DNA of 12,984 bases from JBGOTP01 sp041476545. Its GTDB lineage: Bacteria > Acidobacteriota > Vicinamibacteria > Vicinamibacterales > CAVVIG01. The DNA lies in NCBI GenBank assembly GCA_041476545.1, contig JBGOTP010000123.1:1-12984 (forward strand). Reading direction: 5' to 3'. The translations under genes were made by a program, and so were the position numbers. Shown piece by piece: positions 6,193 to 12,956 of this stretch; position 1 is the first letter of the stretch, and the number at the start of each line of letters is the position of its first letter. The notes under the pieces are model-generated. The model worked only from the letters and a program-made list of their open reading frames with translations. It made no database searches and was not told the DNA's origin.

Positions 6193-8433
6193 ATGGATCG
6201 CCGCGATTTCATCAAGCTCACGGCGATTACCGGTACGACGACCGCGCTCGCGAGCTGCGGCCATCCCGAGAATCAGATCATCCGCTTCGTCCCCGACGAT
6301 GAGATGGTGCCGGGCGTGGCGGAGTGGAAACCGAGCGTGTGCCCGCTCTGCTCGAGCGGTTGCGGCGTCACCGTGCGGGTCATGGAAGCCGACGTGGACG
6401 TCGTGCGCAACGGCCAGGCCGGTGTCGTCCGCATGGGTGTGGCGAAGAAACTCGAAGGCAATCCTGGGCATCCTGTGAGCCGCGGCGGGTTGTGCGCGCG
6501 CGGACAGGCGGCCATCCAGGTCACCTACCATCCTGATCGCATCACGCGACCGCTGAAGCGCACCGGTCGGCGCGGCGAGGGCAAGTACGAGGAAGTCACG
6601 TGGGACGCCGCGATCGGCGAACTGCTGTCGCACCTCGACGGCCTCGCAAAAGCCGCCGATCAGAAGTCGCTCGCCTTTCTCTCCGCGCGGCGTCCGGGTG
6701 GGCGGGCCGTGCTCACCGAGCGCTTCCTCGCGAAGTTCGGCGCGCCGGCGCCGATCGCGTTTGAGTTCTTCGGTGACGACGTGCTGCGCCGGGCCAACGG
6801 CCTGAGCTTCGGACACGAGCAGCTGCCGACCTTCGACCTCGGACGGTCGCGCTACGTCATCAGCTTTGGCGCCGACTTCCTCGGCACCTGGAACTCGCCG
6901 GTGGCGCATGGATCCGCGTACGGCGAGATGCGCCAGGGGCGGCCGGGTGTCCGCGGCTCGTTTGTCCAGGTTGAAGCGCACATGACGCAGACCGGCGCCA
7001 ACGCCGACGAGTGGGTGCCGGCCGCGCCGGGGACCGAAGGCGTGCTCGCGCTTGGCCTCGCGCACGTCATCCTCAAGGAGAAGCTGCGTCCGGCCGACGC
7101 GGCTGGTCGCGCGGGATCGCTCGTTGCCGGCTGGTCGAGTGGCCTCGAGGACTATGCGCCCGAGCGGGTCTCGAAGACGACCGGCGTGCCCGTCCGTCGC
7201 ATCGAACAGATCGCGCGACACTTCGCCGAACGTCGTCCGGCGATGGCCATCGTTGGCGGTTCGCCGCTCGCGCAGACCAACGGCCTCTTTACCGCCGTCG
7301 CGGTCAACGCGCTGAATGCCCTGGCGGGAGCGATCAACGAGCCCGGTGGGATCTTCTTTACCCCTCAGTCCGCGGGGCAGAACTCAGCTCACTCTTCCAT
7401 CGACAAACTCGCGGCGAGCATTCTCGCCGCGGGCGAATCCCCCGTCAAGGTGCTGCTGGTCGATGGCGCCAATCCTGTATTTGCGACGCCAAAGGCCTGG
7501 AAGGTGCGCGAGGCGCTCACGAAGGTGCCGTTCATCGCCAGCTTCGGCGGTTTTCTCGACGAAACGAGCGGGCTGGCCGATCTGATCCTGCCCGACCACT
7601 CGTTCCTCGAATCATGGACGGAATCCGCCCCCGAGTCGGGATCGCTCGTGGCCGTGACGAGCGTGGCGCCACCGGTCATGCGGCCGCTCTATCAGACGCG
7701 CGCCATGGGCGACGTCCTGCTCGACATCGGTCGTCGTCTCGAGAAGCCGCTCGACCTGCCCTGGAAGACCTTCGACGAGATGCTGAAGAGCACGTTCGCG
7801 TCGGTGACCGGCAAGGAGGACGACGCCCTGTGGCTCGCCTCGTTGAAGCAGGGCGGATGGTGGGGAGACGTGTCGAAGGGCGCCGCGCCGGCGATCGGCA
7901 GCAGCGCGAAGCCCGCTGTGGCGCCGATGGCGTACGCCGAGCCGCGGTTCGACGGCGACGCGCAACAGTTCCCGTTCCATTTTCTGCCGTACGCGTCGGC
8001 CGCGTTCCTGGATGGATCCCTGGCGCACCTGCCGTGGCTGCAGGAATTTCCCGACCCGCTCACCTCGGCGATGTGGAGCAGTTGGGTGGAACTGAGTCCC
8101 CAGACCGCCCGCGAACTCGGCATCAACGACCGCGACGTCGTGGAAATCACGTCGAGTCACGGGTCGGTGACGGCCGCCGCAATTGTGTTTCCCGGGCTCG
8201 CGCCCAATATCATTGCGATGCCGGTCGGACAGGGACATGAGATGTTCACGCGCTACGCCACGGGGCGGGGCGAGAATCCCATTGCCATCCTCGCGCCGAT
8301 GACCGAACCGGAAACAGGAACACTGGCGTGGGCGGCGACGCGCGTGAAGATTGCCCGCGTCAGCGGTCCCGACGGGCGTCTCGTCTTGTTCGCGGGCGAG
8401 AAATACGAGAACCCCAATGAGGGCGCTCGGTAA
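6193..8433 (+). CDS. actB: Molybdopterin-family (MopB) lipoprotein, ActB1-equivalent of ACIII-like complex
   Basis: The 746-residue protein starts at ATG 6193 with GGAGGGGG at 6179-6186. It opens with a twin-arginine signal (DRRDFIK) and a lipobox LASC with lipidated C22, so it is exported folded and anchored on the periplasmic side. Residues C50, C53, C57 (CPLCSSGC) and C101 (GGLCARGQ) form the complete 4Fe-4S motif of cofactor-bearing DMSO-reductase-family enzymes; as I recall, the equivalent ActB1 domain of canonical ACIII lacks these cysteines. The usual Mo-ligand region around 190-200 (FEFFGDDVLRRANG) shows no clear Cys or Ser; D195 or D196 are the only obvious candidates. The C-terminus (about 635-735) is a molydopterin-binding barrel ending QGHEMFTRYATGRGENP, very ActB-like. 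In ACIII this domain is fused to the Fe-S part, which here is the next gene. Whether it binds molybdenum cannot be decided by eye. Confidence 0.85.
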   Translation: MDRRDFIKLTAITGTTTALASCGHPENQIIRFVPDDEMVPGVAEWKPSVCPLCSSGCGVTVRVMEADVDVVRNGQAGVVRMGVAKKLEGNPGHPVSRGGLCARGQAAIQVTYHPDRITRPLKRTGRRGEGKYEEVTWDAAIGELLSHLDGLAKAADQKSLAFLSARRPGGRAVLTERFLAKFGAPAPIAFEFFGDDVLRRANGLSFGHEQLPTFDLGRSRYVISFGADFLGTWNSPVAHGSAYGEMRQGRPGVRGSFVQVEAHMTQTGANADEWVPAAPGTEGVLALGLAHVILKEKLRPADAAGRAGSLVAGWSSGLEDYAPERVSKTTGVPVRRIEQIARHFAERRPAMAIVGGSPLAQTNGLFTAVAVNALNALAGAINEPGGIFFTPQSAGQNSAHSSIDKLAASILAAGESPVKVLLVDGANPVFATPKAWKVREALTKVPFIASFGGFLDETSGLADLILPDHSFLESWTESAPESGSLVAVTSVAPPVMRPLYQTRAMGDVLLDIGRRLEKPLDLPWKTFDEMLKSTFASVTGKEDDALWLASLKQGGWWGDVSKGAAPAIGSSAKPAVAPMAYAEPRFDGDAQQFPFHFLPYASAAFLDGSLAHLPWLQEFPDPLTSAMWSSWVELSPQTARELGINDRDVVEITSSHGSVTAAAIVFPGLAPNIIAMPVGQGHEMFTRYATGRGENPIAILAPMTEPETGTLAWAATRVKIARVSGPDGRLVLFAGEKYENPNEGAR

Positions 8434-8448
8434 AAGATGAGAGCGCCC
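8421..8448 (+). promoter_or_regulatory. Stem-loop enclosing the stop codon of the molybdopterin-family gene
   Basis: GGGCGCTC (8421-8428) and GAGCGCCC (8441-8448) are exact inverted complements, giving an 8-bp GC-rich stem with a 12-base loop that contains the TAA stop (8431-8433). No T-run follows, so it is not a classical terminator. Position and strength suggest an mRNA processing or stability element, or partial attenuation before the downstream Fe-S gene. Its function is inference. Confidence 0.5.
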
Positions 8449-8520
8449 GCGAAGGGCTGAGGGCAAAGGGCGCAGGGCTGACGCGAACTGAGAGCTGATA
8501 GCTGATAGCTGATAGCTGAT
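8434..8520. repeat. Intergenic repeat tract with (AGCTGAT)x4
   Basis: Four exact tandem copies of AGCTGAT fill 8493-8520 and end two bases before the ATG of the Fe-S gene. Just upstream AGGGCTGA occurs twice (8453-8460 and 8474-8481) in a purine-rich stretch. Similar tracts, whose minus strand reads in some frame as repeated SYQLSA-type peptides, are known as intergenic repeats in several bacterial groups (my recollection, not a search). The tract takes the place where a ribosome-binding site would be expected. Confidence 0.75.
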
Positions 8521-8522
8521 TT

Positions 8523-9215
8523 ATGGCACACAAATGGGGCATGGCGGTTGATCTCGACCGCTGCGACGGCTGCGGCGCCTGCGTGACGGCGTGTCACGCG
8601 GAAAACAATATTCCCACCGTCGGTGATGTGCAGGCCGCGCGCGGCCGCGCGATGCACTGGCTGCGCGTCGAACGGTACTGGGAGGGTGAATTCCCCGACG
8701 TGCGCCTGAAGTTCCGTCCGGTGATGTGTCAGCAGTGCGATTCCGCGCCCTGCGAGCCGGTCTGTCCGACCTACGCGAGCAATCACACGGCGGAAGGCCT
8801 GAACGCGCAAATCTACAACCGCTGCATCGGCACCCGCTACTGCGCCAACGCGTGCCCGTACAACCTCCGCTTCTTCGACTTCTTCAACCCCGCATGGGAC
8901 AAGCCGCTGCACCTGCAGTTGAACCCCGACGTGTCGGTGCGCGAAGTCGGCGTGATGGAGAAGTGCACCTTCTGCGTGCAGCGGATTCTCGCGAACGAGA
9001 TTCAGGCCAAAGCGGAGAAACGTGAATTGAAGGACGGCGAGATCAAGCCCGCGTGCGGACAGGCGTGTCCCGCGAAGGCGATCGTGTTCGGCGATGTCAA
9101 CGATCCCGAGAGCGAGGTCTCGCGGCTGGCGGAGTCGCCGCGCGGCAGCCGGCTGCTCGAGGACCTCGGCACGCGTCCAAACGTCAACTATCTCCAGCGG
9201 CAGACTGAGGTATGA
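8523..9215 (+). CDS. actB: Four-cluster Fe-S subunit, ActB2-equivalent of ACIII-like complex
   Basis: This 230-residue ferredoxin-like protein starts at ATG 8523; no Shine-Dalgarno is visible because the tandem repeat runs up to it (ATG 8541 is an alternative). It has four cysteine groups: CDGCGACVTAC near the N-terminus, CQQCDSAPCEPVCP, CIGTRYCANACPYN and the pair CTFC / CGQACPAKA. In the third group the second cysteine is replaced by Thr (CIGT rather than CIGC), as in ActB, where the clusters are three 4Fe-4S and one 3Fe-4S. The segments LNPDVSVREVGVMEKCTFCV and NDPESEVSRL near the C-terminus are also ActB-like. It has no signal peptide and would be exported with its Tat partner, the molybdopterin-family lipoprotein. 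It should wire electrons from the quinol site toward the pentaheme cytochrome. It overlaps the next gene by ATGA. Confidence 0.9.
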   Translation: MAHKWGMAVDLDRCDGCGACVTACHAENNIPTVGDVQAARGRAMHWLRVERYWEGEFPDVRLKFRPVMCQQCDSAPCEPVCPTYASNHTAEGLNAQIYNRCIGTRYCANACPYNLRFFDFFNPAWDKPLHLQLNPDVSVREVGVMEKCTFCVQRILANEIQAKAEKRELKDGEIKPACGQACPAKAIVFGDVNDPESEVSRLAESPRGSRLLEDLGTRPNVNYLQRQTEV

Positions 9216-10573
9216 CGCCCCCACTCCCGAACGACTCGACGATCACCGACAACCTGCTGCACCCGCTGCTCAACACGTCGTGGCGGTTCTATCTTCTCGT
9301 CGCCTTCCTCGGCAGCATTGTGTTGATGGGCCTGAGCACGTGGGCATTCCAGATGGTCAATGGCTTCGGCATGACCGGGATCAACAACCCGGTCTTCTGG
9401 GCCTTCTACATCACCGACTTCGTCTTCTGGATCGGCATCAGTCACGCGGGGACGCTGATTTCCGCGATCCTGCGCCTGGTGAACGCCGGGTGGCGGCGTC
9501 CCGTGACGCGCTGCGCCGAAGTCATCACCGCCTTCGCGCTGATGATTGGTGCGATGTTCCCGATCATTCACCTCGGCCGGCCGTGGCTCTTCTTCTGGCT
9601 CGTTCCGTATCCGAGTCGCCGCATGATCTGGCCGAACTTTCGATCGCCCCTGGCCTGGGACTTCTTCGCGATCAATACCTATCTCACCGGCAGCTTGCTG
9701 TTTCTCCTCCTGCCGATGATTCCCGACTTCGCGATCGTCCGCGACAAGTCCACGGGCATGCGAAAGAAGATCTACGGCGTGCTCGCCCTCGGATGGCGCG
9801 GCACGACCAAGCAGTGGCACCGGCTGGAGACGGCGATGTCGATCATGGCCGTCGGGATTATTCCGGTGGCCGTGTCGGTCCACACGATCGTCTCGTTCGA
9901 CTTCTCCATGGCGCCAGTGCCCATGTGGCATTCGACGATCTTCGGACCCTACTTCGTGGCGGGCGCGATCTTCAGCGGCATCGCGGGTCTTATCATCGCG
10001 ATGGCCACGCTGCGCAAGTTCCTCCACCTCGAGAACTACCTCCATCCGGTGCACTTCCAGAACCTCGGCAAACTCCTCCTCTTGATGTGCCTGTTGTGGG
10101 GCTACTTTGTCTTCAACGAACGGCTGACCGTGTGGTACGGCAACGACACGGCCGACATGAACGTCTTCTGGACCACGCAGCGCGGGGCGTTCGCGCCGCT
10201 CTTCTGGACGATGGTTGTCTGCAACTTCGTGGCGCCGTTGATTATTCTCGGCATCAAGAAGTTCCGAACGATTACTGGCTGTGTGATTGCCTCCTGCGGT
10301 GTGTGCGTCGGGATGTGGCTGGAGCGCTTCCTGATCGTTGTGCCGTCGCTCAGCCACAAGTATCTGCCCTACAGCTGGGGCCATTACAGGCCGCGGCCAG
10401 TCGAGATCATGATCACGATTTCCACGTTCGCCGCGATGACGCTCCTCTATACGCTCTTCGCGAAGTTTGTCCCGATCATTTCGATCTGGGAGCTCAAGGC
10501 CGGCAAGCACCTCGCGCCGGCGCACGAGGCTGAGCCGGCGGCGGAACGTCGACTGGGAGAGACGCACGCATGA
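9212..10573 (+). CDS. actC: NrfD-family integral membrane quinol-site subunit (ActC-type)
   Basis: The 453-residue protein starts at ATG 9212 inside the previous stop (ATGA). It has ten hydrophobic segments, beginning with FYLLVAFLGSIVLMGLS and ending near TLLYTLFAKFVPII, as expected for ActC. Family landmarks are present: FWIGISHAGTLISAILRL, FPIIHLGRPW, WPNFRSPLAWDFFAI, VSFDF, then TIFGPYFVAGAIFSG. NrfD/PsrC/ActC proteins bind menaquinol at the periplasmic side and pass electrons to the adjacent Fe-S subunit; in ACIII the helix bundle is also proposed to move protons. The charged and His residues in the helices (H near 87, H near 120) are compatible with this role. It overlaps actD by ATGA. 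Canonical ACIII has a second such protein, ActF, which is not found in this window. Confidence 0.93.
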   Translation: MTPPLPNDSTITDNLLHPLLNTSWRFYLLVAFLGSIVLMGLSTWAFQMVNGFGMTGINNPVFWAFYITDFVFWIGISHAGTLISAILRLVNAGWRRPVTRCAEVITAFALMIGAMFPIIHLGRPWLFFWLVPYPSRRMIWPNFRSPLAWDFFAINTYLTGSLLFLLLPMIPDFAIVRDKSTGMRKKIYGVLALGWRGTTKQWHRLETAMSIMAVGIIPVAVSVHTIVSFDFSMAPVPMWHSTIFGPYFVAGAIFSGIAGLIIAMATLRKFLHLENYLHPVHFQNLGKLLLLMCLLWGYFVFNERLTVWYGNDTADMNVFWTTQRGAFAPLFWTMVVCNFVAPLIILGIKKFRTITGCVIASCGVCVGMWLERFLIVVPSLSHKYLPYSWGHYRPRPVEIMITISTFAAMTLLYTLFAKFVPIISIWELKAGKHLAPAHEAEPAAERRLGETHA

Positions 10574-11076
10574 AGGCCCTGTACGCGTTGTATCCCGACG
10601 GCGAGTCTGCGCAGAAAGCCGTCGACGGCCTGCGGGCGGCTGGCGTGACCGACAACGACATCACCGTCATCAGCGCGCAGCCGATGGAGGACTTCGAGTT
10701 CGGCCACATGAACAGCAAGACCTACATGTGGTACATCGCCTGTGCCGGCGGTCTTGCCGGCTTCACGTTCGCCACCTGGCTGGCGCGCCTCACCGAGACG
10801 TCGTGGATGATTCCGACCGGGGGCATGCCGATCGTGTCGTGGTGGCCGAACCTCATCATCATGTTCGAGTTGACGATGCTCGGCGCGATTCTGGCGTCGG
10901 TCGCGACGCTCATTGTGACGGCGTCCCTGGGCCGCCGGCGGCCGGCGCTCTACGACCCCGAAGTGACCATCAGCGGCAAGATTCTGGTCGGCATCGAGAA
11001 TCCGAGCGAGACCTCACGGCCCCAGATCGAACGCGCGCTGCAGGTGAATCCCGCGGTGCAGCTCAAGACCGTCTGA
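10570..11076 (+). CDS. actD: DUF3341 membrane subunit (ActD-type)
   Basis: This 168-residue protein starts at ATG 10570 overlapping the actC stop. It matches the DUF3341/ActD pattern: an N-terminal cytoplasmic ferredoxin-fold-like part (LYALYPDGESAQKAVDGLRAAG), then two transmembrane helices (about 53-73 and 95-120) separated by a loop with IPTGGMPIVSWWPN, and a short charged tail. ActD is a structural subunit of alternative complex III with no cofactor; its position immediately after actC is conserved. It is the last recognisable gene of the operon: the stop at 11074-11076 is followed within 19 bases by an attC-like core end, with no terminator hairpin between. Genes that usually follow (actE, actF, sometimes oxidase genes) are absent here. 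Confidence 0.9.
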   Translation: MKALYALYPDGESAQKAVDGLRAAGVTDNDITVISAQPMEDFEFGHMNSKTYMWYIACAGGLAGFTFATWLARLTETSWMIPTGGMPIVSWWPNLIIMFELTMLGAILASVATLIVTASLGRRRPALYDPEVTISGKILVGIENPSETSRPQIERALQVNPAVQLKTV

Positions 11077-11094
11077 TATGTGAATCACGCGTTT

Positions 11095-11101
11095 GTTGGG
11101 C
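11095..11101 (-). other. attC-like half-site at the junction with the ACIII operon
   Basis: GTTGGGC on the plus strand fits the GTTRRRY core; on the minus strand it reads GCCCAAC followed by AAACGCGTG, resembling the start of an attC site. The expected second core is not found within the next 100 bases, because the sequence enters the actD 3' end. It may be a truncated attC or the insertion point of the cassettes. Confidence 0.35.
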
Positions 11102-11108
11102 AGCCGGT

Positions 11109-11345
11109 CTACGGTTGTGGATTCGTCAGCGTCAAAGTTCCCCGTCCTCCAGAGACTTCGATCTCTACCGAATCTACACGAAGTCGAGGAGTTGTCGACG
11201 TCGCTCCGCCCTTGGAATTGATTTGCGTCCGGTTTTGATCGACATCCACGGTGAATCCCGACGACTCCCAGCCATCGAGGCGAACGTGCTGGCTGTCTAC
11301 TGGCTCAACGCTGTAGGACAGGTGGGGATTCCCCGACGGCTGCAA
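11109..11345 (-). CDS. Small hypothetical frame in the cassette region, possibly not a gene
   Basis: This frame of up to 78 codons starts at TTG 11345, within the attC-like site, and ends with TAG 7 bases before the half-site at 11101. No ATG is available and no ribosome-binding site is seen, so if it is a gene the start is uncertain (an in-frame GTG lies further in) or the 5' end is lost. The predicted peptide is polar and beta-rich, with Val/Thr-alternating stretches such as VDSVEIEVSGGRGTLTLTN at its end, resembling the end of a secreted or beta-sandwich protein. I do not recognise the family. The only support beyond being open is its cassette-like position: same strand as its neighbours and ending at a core site. 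Confidence 0.25.
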   Translation of the reverse strand: MQPSGNPHLSYSVEPVDSQHVRLDGWESSGFTVDVDQNRTQINSKGGATSTTPRLRVDSVEIEVSGGRGTLTLTNPQP

Positions 11346-11358
11346 ATCTCTGTTAGCC
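11303..11358 (-). other. Candidate attC site downstream of the FG-GAP gene
   Basis: On the minus strand the 56-bp site runs from GGCTAAC to GTTGAGC, the latter matching GTTRRRY. Inside is TTTGCAGCCGTC, like an L'' box, followed by a GGGG-AAT-CCCC mini-hairpin. The first core differs from RYYYAAC at one position and the outer cores pair only partly. The FG-GAP stop TGA lies 2 bases before it. Confidence 0.45.
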
Positions 11359-11360
11359 GT

Positions 11361-12569
11361 TCATGGCGACGTAGGACTACCAAAGTACACCACATTGGGC
11401 GCGTCCGACCGAGCGACCGCGATGTCCAGACGGCCATCTTGATCAAGATCCGCTATTGCGAAGCCATAGACTGCACCTTTGTTGTCGCCGAATTGGACCG
11501 GTGTGTAGTGGCGGCCGGAACCATCGTTGAAATAGATCGTTGACGGCGCCTCAACGTGTCCGACCACGATATCGATCCGTCCATCGCCATTCAGATCGCT
11601 GACGGCGAGCGCGTATGGCGTCACCTTGCCGTCGGCTACTTCAACGCTCGACGAGAAAGTGCCGTCCTTCTGTCCGAAATAGACGGCGACACCGCGGTCC
11701 TCATCGATGGCCACGATATCGAGGACACCGTCCCCGTTGAGATCGGCCGCTTCAGCCATGCGAATCCTCGCATCGGGCGGTCCGAAGGGCACTCGACGAG
11801 TGTCCGAAAACGTCGCATTGCCGGCGTTGAGATACACGTAGCTTTGACCACGATCACGGTACGGAACGGCAAGGTCGATCAGCCCATCATGATTGAAGTC
11901 GGCCGGCGTGATCGTCGTCGCGGGTTCATGGGAAAACGCGTAGCAGTCGGCGTCGAAACGTCCTTGGCCCCTGTTCAGGCAAATGTAGTTGGCGGCGTCA
12001 CTGGTGGGCCGATTCGCGACGATAGTGGGCCGGTTCGCCACGATGATATCGGGCAGGCCATCGCCGTTGAGGTCCGCCACGCTGGCATTCCTGGTCTCCC
12101 ACTCCGCGTGCCCGAAGGTTGAGCCAACGCTGAAGTGCCCCTTCCCGTCATTTAGATAGATGCGTTTGGGATCCGGTGCGTCGTTGCTGATCACCACGTC
12201 GAGGTCGCCGTCCTCGTCCAGGTCCGCGAGAAGCCCGGAATAGGAACGGTCCGAGGCCTCGCCGAGATTGTAGGACGACACGATGTGACCATGCCCGTCG
12301 CTGAGCAGCACACGGTCCACCAGTGGCCAGTGGCGACCCTTCGCAAGCACGAGATCGAGGTGGCCGTCCCCATTCAAGTCACCGATGCTCACGTTGGCCG
12401 ATGTTTCGGAAGTCGTCTCGAGCGAGAGAACGCGGTCGAATCGCGGAAATGACGCAGCACCCGCATCGGGCTGCGCCGCATTGGGGCCACCCGCTTGAGA
12501 GTCTTGAGGTGAACACGAGACAGATACCAGCAGGCACGCCGCGAGCGATCGTAGGAGCGTCCCGCGCAT
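11361..12569 (-). CDS. FG-GAP/VCBS seven-repeat beta-propeller exported protein
   Basis: I chose ATG 12569 (402 residues) because AGAGG precedes it by 7 bases and it opens directly with a signal sequence (MRGTLLRSLAACLLVSVSC); a TTG at 12620 would add 17 residues. C19 could be lipidated, but the lipobox is weak. Seven repeats carry the calcium-loop pattern: DLNGDGHLDLV, DLDEDGDLDVV, DLNGDGLPDII, DFNHDGLIDLA, DLNGDGVLDIV, DLNGDGRIDIV and DLDQDGRLDIA. Seven such blades match an integrin-like beta-propeller, a binding or scaffold fold rather than an enzyme. A 21-bp tandem duplication (12003-12044) repeats IVANRPT. The gene lies between two attC-like sites and is opposite in strand to the ACIII operon, so it looks like a cassette gene. 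The ligand is unknown. Confidence 0.85.
   Translation of the reverse strand: MRGTLLRSLAACLLVSVSCSPQDSQAGGPNAAQPDAGAASFPRFDRVLSLETTSETSANVSIGDLNGDGHLDLVLAKGRHWPLVDRVLLSDGHGHIVSSYNLGEASDRSYSGLLADLDEDGDLDVVISNDAPDPKRIYLNDGKGHFSVGSTFGHAEWETRNASVADLNGDGLPDIIVANRPTIVANRPTSDAANYICLNRGQGRFDADCYAFSHEPATTITPADFNHDGLIDLAVPYRDRGQSYVYLNAGNATFSDTRRVPFGPPDARIRMAEAADLNGDGVLDIVAIDEDRGVAVYFGQKDGTFSSSVEVADGKVTPYALAVSDLNGDGRIDIVVGHVEAPSTIYFNDGSGRHYTPVQFGDNKGAVYGFAIADLDQDGRLDIAVARSDAPNVVYFGSPTSP
12003..12044 (-). repeat. 21-bp in-frame tandem duplication inside the FG-GAP gene
   Basis: Two adjacent 21-base copies (12003-12023 and 12024-12044) differ at a few positions and encode the heptapeptide IVANRPT twice. 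The frame is preserved, so the effect is a seven-residue insertion in the outer loop after the third calcium-binding repeat. Confidence 0.7.
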
Positions 12570-12634
12570 CTGATCGCCTCTCTTCAAGTTCGGACTGTTC
12601 GGCCCATTCCAGATCGTCAAGAGCCACTTTGTAT

Positions 12635-12701
12635 GCCTAACGGCTAGCGTTCACCAGCGGCCGCGAAGGACGTTCCCCGACGGCTCCAGTTGCTGTTATG
12701 C
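12635..12701 (-). other. Candidate attC site between the Xre and FG-GAP genes
   Basis: On the minus strand the 67-bp site runs from GCATAAC to GTTAGGC; the outer 7-mers are complementary at six of seven positions. The second core matches GTTRRRY exactly. CTGGAGCCGTC near the left and CGCTGGTGAACGCTAGCC near the right resemble the L'' and L' boxes of known attC sites, with an imperfect central stem. Its length is within the usual attC range (about 57-141 bp). The TAA stop of the Xre gene is inside the left core. Confidence 0.58.
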
Positions 12702-12956
12702 CGCCGCTTCGGTTGGCACCACCCAGCCTGGAAATACCAGAACGCCGGGATGGCACTTGAGCGCGCGTGCGAGCATCTTCGCCCGCTCTACGCCAAGGCG
12801 TACCCGATCGTTCTCAATTGCCGAGATCGTAGCCTGGGAGATACCGGTGTGCTGCGCCAGTTCGTTTTGGCTCAGGCCTTGGAGCTCACGGATGATGCGC
12901 ACCGACTCGCCGACCGATACGGACACGCGCTTTCGCGCCAAACGATAGTGCTTCAT
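12696..12956 (-). CDS. Xre-family HTH regulator, probable type II antitoxin
   Basis: The 86-residue protein starts at ATG 12956 with GGAGG at 12962-12966, 5 bases upstream. A Cro/CI helix-turn-helix occupies about residues 17-72: VRIIRELQGLSQNELAQHTG, then ISQATISAIENDR as the recognition helix, and VERAKMLARALKCHP. A short tail ends VFPGWVVPTEAAA. Proteins of this size with this arrangement are commonly antitoxins that bind a RelE/HigB-like toxin and repress their own promoter; such pairs are frequent integron cassettes. The end of another frame abuts this start (TGA then ATG), as expected for a toxin-antitoxin pair. The gene's stop lies inside an attC-like site. A plain transcription regulator is the alternative. 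Confidence 0.85.
   Translation of the reverse strand: MKHYRLARKRVSVSVGESVRIIRELQGLSQNELAQHTGISQATISAIENDRVRLGVERAKMLARALKCHPGVLVFPGWVVPTEAAA

Noticed and set aside
5247..7221. Minus-strand frames opposite actA and the molybdopterin-family gene
   Set aside because: Arg/His-rich products without motifs; antisense to heme motifs and the Tat/Fe-S N-terminus.
8493..8520. CRISPR-like array
   Set aside because: The units are 7 bp and contiguous with no spacers; it is a simple tandem repeat.
8253..9224. Minus-strand frame spanning the repeat tract and Fe-S gene
   Set aside because: Its SYQLSALSSRQ-type segment is just the translated tandem repeat, and the rest is antisense to four Fe-S motifs.
9094..10533. 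Plus-strand frame of 479 codons overlapping the Fe-S gene and actC
   Set aside because: Low-complexity Arg/His/Asp-rich product in an alternative frame of two well-supported genes.
9188..10567. Long open frame of 459 codons on the minus strand opposite actC
   Set aside because: Its product is a charged Arg/Glu/His-rich peptide without domain features and lies antisense to a clear ten-helix ActC; such frames arise from GC-rich codon bias.
11077..11094. Intrinsic terminator after actD
   Set aside because: There is no GC-rich hairpin followed by a T-run between the stop and the attC-like half-site.
11556..12122. Plus-strand frame of 188 codons inside the FG-GAP gene
   Set aside because: It is antisense to the regularly repeated calcium-loop motifs, which are convincing on the minus strand.
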